NCBI GenBank assembly: GCA_037718865.1
Contig: JBBJMP010000015.1
Location: forward strand, 1-64,000
Source: JADCRZ01 sp037718865
GTDB taxonomy: Bacteria; Bacteroidota; Bacteroidia; Chitinophagales; Chitinophagaceae
Length of the DNA stretch: 64,000 nt
Direction of reading: 5' to 3'
The position numbers and the translations under genes are program-made. The first letter of the stretch is position 1. Each line of letters opens with the position of its first letter. A model generated the notes under the pieces. The model saw only the letters and a list, made by a program, of their open reading frames with translations. It was not told where the DNA came from and ran no database searches. This document shows, in pieces, positions 59,956 through 64,000 of this stretch.

Positions 59956-60864
59956 TTAATCCAAAGTAATTTCTTTAGTTAAACCATTTATTGTGAGTGT
60001 CGCTTTGTTATTGCAATCACCGTTTCCATAATCTATGACAACCGTATCTGTGCTGGATTTCGAGATTCCTATCTTCCCTTTAACGATCCACCGGCAGGTG
60101 AAATTTTTGATCAGCGGTTCAAGGGTTTTGGATGTCCAGGTAAAAAACACCGCATCTGTCTTGACACTGCCCTGAGCTTCGCTGCTTAGGCTGAAAACAT
60201 CATCCTTTGGCCAGAAGGTGGTACCCAGACCTTCAATCTGGCTATACGTTTTTTTACTATTCCATTGGGTATAATTACTATTAGACTTCGTAATTTTACC
60301 ATCCTGTATATCTGTTTGAAATACATAAACCTGCGAAGTACTATTATTCTTTATCCTGTGTGTGCCTTCTACATGAATATTATTTATATAGTATCCATCA
60401 AAAATGGTTTCCGCAACTTTTCCGGGAACGGTTAAACGACCGGTATAAACGGTGATGATCTTTCCTTTACGGGTTCTGCCGTCGCGCCCAACACAACCAG
60501 TGCCGAAATCGGTGACTACTTTTACAGGGAATAAGGCGGGAGGGGCAAGTCGGGTAATGGATACGGTAAAACAGGGAGTGCCCAGACTGTCGGTGGAATT
60601 GGTTCGCATGTCTACATCCATGCTGCGGACACTGCTGAAGACACCTGTTTCGCCAAAAGCAAGTTCTGCGTTTACGCCCATAACGTTGTCAAAGACATCG
60701 TCAAAGATAAGTTCGGCTTCGGCATCTGATTGGGAAGAGACGGTGGCAAACTGGGTTTCATTTTGCTGACCCGTAATACTGGTTTCTTTTTTACAGCTGA
60801 GGAAAATAAACAGGGCCAAGATTGTGCAGGTTAATAAGGGGGCAAGATTTTTTCTCATTTTCAT
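59956..60864 (-). CDS. Predicted lipoprotein of unknown function
   Basis: 302 residues. The N-terminus MKMRKNLAPLLTCTILALFI, then FLSCKKET, gives a lipobox with lipidated Cys24; an alternative start is two codons later. The body is beta-rich with a repeated GKI/GRL...-type pattern (TRKGKIITVYTGRLTVPGKV, YYINNIHVEGTHRI), and it ends with VVIDYGNGDCNNKATLTING, a GNGDCDN-like motif I have seen in Bacteroidota surface lipoproteins. No catalytic motif is recognised. It is convergent with the deacetylase gene, and the tatD gene diverges from it on the other side. Confidence 0.75.
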   Translation of the reverse strand: MKMRKNLAPLLTCTILALFIFLSCKKETSITGQQNETQFATVSSQSDAEAELIFDDVFDNVMGVNAELAFGETGVFSSVRSMDVDMRTNSTDSLGTPCFTVSITRLAPPALFPVKVVTDFGTGCVGRDGRTRKGKIITVYTGRLTVPGKVAETIFDGYYINNIHVEGTHRIKNNSTSQVYVFQTDIQDGKITKSNSNYTQWNSKKTYSQIEGLGTTFWPKDDVFSLSSEAQGSVKTDAVFFTWTSKTLEPLIKNFTCRWIVKGKIGISKSSTDTVVIDYGNGDCNNKATLTINGLTKEITLD

Positions 60865-60937
60865 AACGGAAATTTTAAGGTTTATTTAGTAAATAATGTG
60901 TTTAAGACTGTGCAGTAGAAGGGAAGTTTAAACCGTT

Positions 60938-60945
60938 TAGTTTTG
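60938..60945 (+). promoter_or_regulatory. Candidate -7 box for tatD
   Basis: TAGTTTTG matches the Bacteroidota TAnnTTTG consensus exactly and ends 8 bp before the tatD ATG. If used, transcription would start within a few bases of the start codon. The -33 element is not clear. Confidence 0.35.
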
Positions 60946-60953
60946 CACTTACT

Positions 60954-61715
60954 ATGATAGATACACATTGTCATGTATACCTCGATGAATTTAAAGACGA
61001 CATCAAGGAGGTGATTTCAACCGCCATTTCGAAAGGCGTGAATAAATTTTATCTTCCCTGCATTGACAGCGCGGTGATCCCTGCGATGATGAATCTCGAA
61101 GTGTTATTTCCCGAAAATTGTATAGCCATGATGGGGTTACATCCATGCTCGGTAAAGGAAAATGTACACGACGAATTACGGATCGCAGAAGAGTGCTTGT
61201 TGAAACGGACCTTTGCAGCAATAGGAGAAACCGGGCTGGATTTTTACTGGGACAGGACGTTTGAGCAGGAACAGTACATGGCTTTTAACCGGCAGATCGA
61301 ATGGGCACTGCAGTATGATTTGCCTGTTGTGATTCATTCCAGAAATTCCACGCGTGAGTGCATTGATACGGTACGGCAGCATCAGAAAGGTAATCTGAAA
61401 GGTGTTTTTCATTGCTTCAGCGGTGATGCAGACCTAGCTCATGAAATTATCGGGATGGGTTTTTACCTAGGGATAGGTGGGGTAATTACGTATAAGAATG
61501 CAGGACTTTCCGAAGTAATAAAAGGAATAGATTTGGAGCATTTGGTGCTTGAAACTGATGCTCCTTATTTAAGTCCCGTCCCTTTTCGCGGCAAGCGAAA
61601 TGAGCCTGCATACCTAACTTATGTGATAGATAAGCTGGCGGAGGTAAAAGGGGTTTCGGTTGAGGAAGTGATCGAAATAACGACTGGGAATGCGGAAAAA
61701 TTATTCGGCGGGTAG
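60954..61715 (+). CDS. tatD: TatD family metal-dependent hydrolase (DNase)
   Basis: 253 residues. Metal-ligand and active-site blocks of the TatD family: MIDTHCHVYLDEF (HxH), MMGLHPCSVKENVH, AAIGETGLDFYWDRTFEQE (Glu ligand), VVIHSRNSTREC, GVFHCFSGDADLAHE and LVLETDAPYLSPVPFRGKRN. It is a 3'-5' exonuclease or hydrolase of the TIM-barrel type, cytoplasmic. A tRNA-Ser gene follows 32 bp after the stop. Confidence 0.95.
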   Translation: MIDTHCHVYLDEFKDDIKEVISTAISKGVNKFYLPCIDSAVIPAMMNLEVLFPENCIAMMGLHPCSVKENVHDELRIAEECLLKRTFAAIGETGLDFYWDRTFEQEQYMAFNRQIEWALQYDLPVVIHSRNSTRECIDTVRQHQKGNLKGVFHCFSGDADLAHEIIGMGFYLGIGGVITYKNAGLSEVIKGIDLEHLVLETDAPYLSPVPFRGKRNEPAYLTYVIDKLAEVKGVSVEEVIEITTGNAEKLFGG

Positions 61716-61747
61716 GGGTTGAAACTGTATTTTTGCTGCCCGTAAAT

Positions 61748-61834
61748 GGAGAGTTGTCCGAGTGGTTGAAGGAGCACGCCTGGAAAGTGTGTATGCTCGA
61801 AAGGGTATCGAGGGTTCGAATCCCTCACTCTCCG
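61748..61834 (+). tRNA. tRNA-Ser (GGA)
   Basis: 87 nt. Acceptor GGAGAGT (61748-61754) pairs with ACTCTCC (61827-61833), discriminator G at 61834. The anticodon loop CTGGAAA carries GGA at 61782-61784, closed by CACGC/GTGTG. The long variable arm (around TGCTCGAAAGGGTA) is that of serine tRNA, and the T-arm is GAGGG-TTCGAAT-CCCTC. No CCA is encoded. Confidence 0.95.
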
Positions 61835-62027
61835 CTGGTATATAAGTAATTGATTTACAATGTATTGTAAAATTTTTTTGGGTAGTGTGATCTCCTGAAC
61901 CCTAATGGTAACATGGTTCCAGTGGCATTATGCCTCTACTTATATTTTTGTACCCTACTACCGCCTGCATATTGTTTTAAATAAAGCATGCTTATAGTTT
62001 TGTTTTTTAATTCTATCTAGTGTTAAG

Positions 62028-62218
62028 TTAATCCTGAATTGACGGATATAGCTTTTTAAGTTTTACCCTTGCTTCTTTATTTGTAAACTGCCAATTTATT
62101 TTACTGTTCTTATTATTCCTATTGGTTTGCCATGCTTTAACTTCGTCCTTAATTTTCTTCATAGTGGATATATGCCTGTTGAGGCATTGCCCATTTAAGA
62201 CGTGTAATTCAATTTCGG
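62028..62218 (-). pseudogene. C-terminal remnant of an IS630-type transposase
   Basis: On the minus strand this encodes PEIELHVLNGQCLNRHISTM, then KKIKDEVKAWQTNRNNKNS, KINWQFTNKEARVKLKKLYP and SIQD with a stop (TAA at 62028-62030). It is the end of an IS630-family DDE transposase: the AEIELxVLNGQCL segment that contains the last acidic residue, and the INWQFxxxxARxKLKxLYP terminus. The usual preceding SWLNM residues are absent because a group II intron joins exactly here. The remaining 190 bp to the tRNA (61835-62027) is AT-rich with no feature I recognise. Confidence 0.8.
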
Positions 62219-62259
62219 GTCGGGTAAGAGTATCCCATTACTGCGACACCCTCCCCTAA

Positions 62260-62293
62260 GAACCGTGCATGAGAGTTTCCCTTCACACGGCTC
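62260..62293 (-). ncRNA. Group II intron domain V
   Basis: 34 nt on the minus strand: it opens GAGCCGTGTGAAGGGAAACT and ends CTCATGCACGGTTC. It has the AGC catalytic triad at the start, a GAAA-type tetraloop and the bulge in the 3' strand. It lies 9 nt after the reverse transcriptase stop. Confidence 0.85.
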
Positions 62294-62302
62294 AAGCCAA
62301 TA

Positions 62303-64000
62303 CTAAGCCGAGGTTTTGTTGGCCTCAGCCGGAAACAGATACTTAAAACCATTTATGAAGCCCCGTTCCTGGCACTCCTGATGCAGGAGTGTGAGATTGG
62401 ATAAGTTTCCAGAACCTCCATCCAGCCGACTTTCCAGGTGATGAATGCTCCAATTGGTAACACTTGTAATTCTTTCTCCACAAATAGAGCAGCAGCCTTT
62501 CTGCCTTCTCCACAATGCCCCGACTTTTCTGCGCCCTTCTTTGTTGTTTGTCATCTTTGCTGACACCCGATTTTCAAAGTACGCTTCGTATGCCGGGTCA
62601 AAGGGAGTCGCTTCGCTTCGGATTTTTTTATGGCGCCTAATAGGCGTATCCGAAGTTTGTTTCAGCACTATGGCTGTAATAGCCTTTGTTTTCTCATCTT
62701 TGACTAGGCAACTAAAACATTGATTGCGTTCTTTCATTTTGGGGAAGTATTTGGCTTGTATCCAGGGCTTTCTTTTATTCGGGTGCCTCCGTATGGCCCA
62801 GTTCCGCAGAGCTTTCCATATCTCGTGATCCACCTTCTTATAAGTAGTTTTGGATACTACCGATCGGTGATAATTAGCCCATCCCTGTATTTTGGGATTG
62901 AGTTTGCGTATCAGGTTTTCCTGCGTTGCTGTTGCCATCGATTTAATGGTCTCCCTTATACTGGTAAGAAACGCTTTTATGTTCTTGCTGCTTGGCTTGA
63001 TAAGTAACTTAGCTGTGCTTTTTCCTAACCTGTACTTACGAACGTTTTGCCCAAGGAAGTCAAAACCTTGCGAGATGTGAGTTATCTTCGTTTTTTCTTT
63101 GGACAGTTCGAGGCCTCTTTCTTTCAGGAACTCTGCGATCATAGGAGATACTTCTTTTTCAAGAACATCTTTTGATTTACCTATTACCACAAAGTCATCC
63201 GCGTATCTCACAAAGTGTATCCCCCAAGGAGATACTTGCCTACATCGTCCATATCTGTTTAACGAGTGAAACTTTCTTCCCAATAAGTCTTCTATTCCAT
63301 CAAGCACCAAGTTGGCAAGTGTGGGTGAAGCTATTCCTCCTTGCGGAGTACCCTTTTCTGTGGGGAATAACGAAGCCTTTTCCATGTAACCTGCTTGCAG
63401 CCATTTCTGTAATACTTTCGTATCGGAACAGATATTTTTCAACATCCATTCATGGCCGATGTTGTCAAAACAACCTTGGATGTCGCCTTCCAAAACCCAT
63501 TGTGGCGAGTCCTTTTTGCTAAGCTTATTGAATAGAGCTTCAATAGCGTCGGCAGTGCAGCGTTCGGGCCTAAACCCGTAGCTATTCCAATCTGCCATAC
63601 TTTCCGACATAGGTAGGAGTGCAAGAGTATGCAGAGCCTGCATACTTCGATCTTGAATGGTCGGTATTCCGAGAGGCCGAAGTTTTCCGTTGGTTTTGGC
63701 GATATAAATCCGCCTTAACGGAGAGGGTTGATATCCGGCACGTTTTAGGGAGTTGCACATGGCGGCTTTGTCTTCTGGTGTTTTCAAGAGTACTCCATCC
63801 ACTCCGGGTGTTCGTTTACCACGGTTTGTAGTAACTTTCTTTACTGCCAGCAATTTAGCAGCATAAGAATGTGTCAGCAGCCATTGCAAGGCTTTTACCT
63901 TGCGCCAGCGGCCTTCACGTGTTGCCTTAGCGATACGCACTTGTAGCCTCACTACCATACGGTGGGCCTGGTTCCAGTCAATGGAATTCCAGTCTGTTCC
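62303..64000 (-). CDS. ltrA: Group II intron reverse transcriptase/maturase with HNH endonuclease (5' end missing)
   Basis: The frame is open to the window edge: the ATG at 63958 is internal, because upstream codons encode TDWNSIDWNQAHR, the usual N-terminal region of this family. RT motifs: KVKALQWLLTHSYAAKLLAV, GKRTPGVDG, LRPLGIPTIQDRSMQ, NSYGFRPERCTADAI, VLEGDIQGCFDNIGHEWML, KGTPQGGIASPTLANLVLDG and the catalytic FVRYADDFVVIG. Maturase X domain: IQGWANYHRSVVSKTTY. C-terminal HNH: CCSICGERITSVTNWSIHHL and the NLTLLHQECQERG block. It splices the intron and copies it into new targets. All key residues are present, so the element may be active. Confidence 0.93.
   Translation of the reverse strand, partial: GTDWNSIDWNQAHRMVVRLQVRIAKATREGRWRKVKALQWLLTHSYAAKLLAVKKVTTNRGKRTPGVDGVLLKTPEDKAAMCNSLKRAGYQPSPLRRIYIAKTNGKLRPLGIPTIQDRSMQALHTLALLPMSESMADWNSYGFRPERCTADAIEALFNKLSKKDSPQWVLEGDIQGCFDNIGHEWMLKNICSDTKVLQKWLQAGYMEKASLFPTEKGTPQGGIASPTLANLVLDGIEDLLGRKFHSLNRYGRCRQVSPWGIHFVRYADDFVVIGKSKDVLEKEVSPMIAEFLKERGLELSKEKTKITHISQGFDFLGQNVRKYRLGKSTAKLLIKPSSKNIKAFLTSIRETIKSMATATQENLIRKLNPKIQGWANYHRSVVSKTTYKKVDHEIWKALRNWAIRRHPNKRKPWIQAKYFPKMKERNQCFSCLVKDEKTKAITAIVLKQTSDTPIRRHKKIRSEATPFDPAYEAYFENRVSAKMTNNKEGRRKVGALWRRQKGCCSICGERITSVTNWSIHHLESRLDGGSGNLSNLTLLHQECQERGFINGFKYLFPAEANKTSA

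Larger units (their letters stand above)
62219..64000 (-). mobile_element. Group II intron (3' part; 5' end outside the window)
   Basis: On the minus strand the element comprises the reverse transcriptase gene, then a domain V (62260-62293), then a domain VI-like segment ending in CTTACCCGAC at 62219, the typical form of a bacterial group II intron 3' end. It is inserted in the IS630-type transposase gene between the codons for M-A and E-I-E, as judged by the family. The 5' end, with the GUGYG sequence and EBS sites, lies beyond the window. Confidence 0.85.

Noticed and set aside
61748..61834. tRNA-Ser as the attachment site of a genomic island
   Set aside because: No second copy of the tRNA 3' end and no integrase gene lie in the window; only an IS remnant and an intron are seen.

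Overview
The window reads as chromosome of a Bacteroidota bacterium, most likely of the Chitinophagaceae. The support is a gldKLMN block (type IX secretion and gliding motor), a type IX C-terminal sorting domain, a SusC/SusD pair, DUF4783 and DUF4271 proteins, many Sec signal peptides ending in A-x-A-Q or AQ, and little visible Shine-Dalgarno signal. No ribosomal RNA is present; one tRNA (Ser, GGA) is.

Layout. 1-1.5 kb: 3' part of a secreted protein with a 36-proline linker, two PA14-like domains and a type IX sorting tail. 1.5-5 kb: housekeeping genes (SUI1/YciH, nadC, DUF4783, gpmI). 5.04-6.5 kb: an intact insertion sequence with perfect 31-bp ends and an 8-bp target duplication. 6.5-9.9 kb: remains of an iron/heme uptake cluster (small membrane protein, TonB receptor, a PepSY gene broken by an internal deletion). 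10-12 kb: an ECF sigma factor followed by a protein that appears to join an inner-membrane anti-sigma-like N-terminus to an outer-membrane barrel. 12-25.7 kb: lipoprotein, uvrC, gldKLMN, a YyaL-like thioredoxin-fold protein, hemD, DUF4271 and a BamA/TamA-like protein.

25.7-45.1 kb is the most striking block: nine co-directional genes on the minus strand (SusC, SusD, a SusE-like lipoprotein, a VPS10/sortilin-like propeller, an M14 carboxypeptidase, two tandem M20 peptidases, an AbgB-like M20 amidohydrolase, a second VPS10-like propeller). It has the logic of a polysaccharide utilisation locus but carries exported peptidases instead of glycosidases, so I infer a peptide-utilisation locus. The BamA-like gene follows by 27 bp and may be in the same transcript.

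45.4-61.7 kb: hemW, a 1.4-kb tandem array of a palindromic intergenic element, gpsA, a MacA/TolC-type efflux pair, a PLP trans-sulfuration-type enzyme, an APC amino acid permease, a second TonB receptor, gltX, a polysaccharide deacetylase, a lipoprotein and tatD. 61.7-64 kb: tRNA-Ser, then the C-terminal remnant of an IS630-type transposase split by a group II intron whose reverse transcriptase runs off the window end.

Several dispersed intergenic repeat families recur: a nested palindrome containing GTTTGTAG, a CCGCAGATT palindrome and a TGTGCAAAT repeat. One TGTGCAAAT copy forms the signal-peptide coding region of a peptidase gene. Functional names are from pattern recognition of the translated sequence only; no database search was run.
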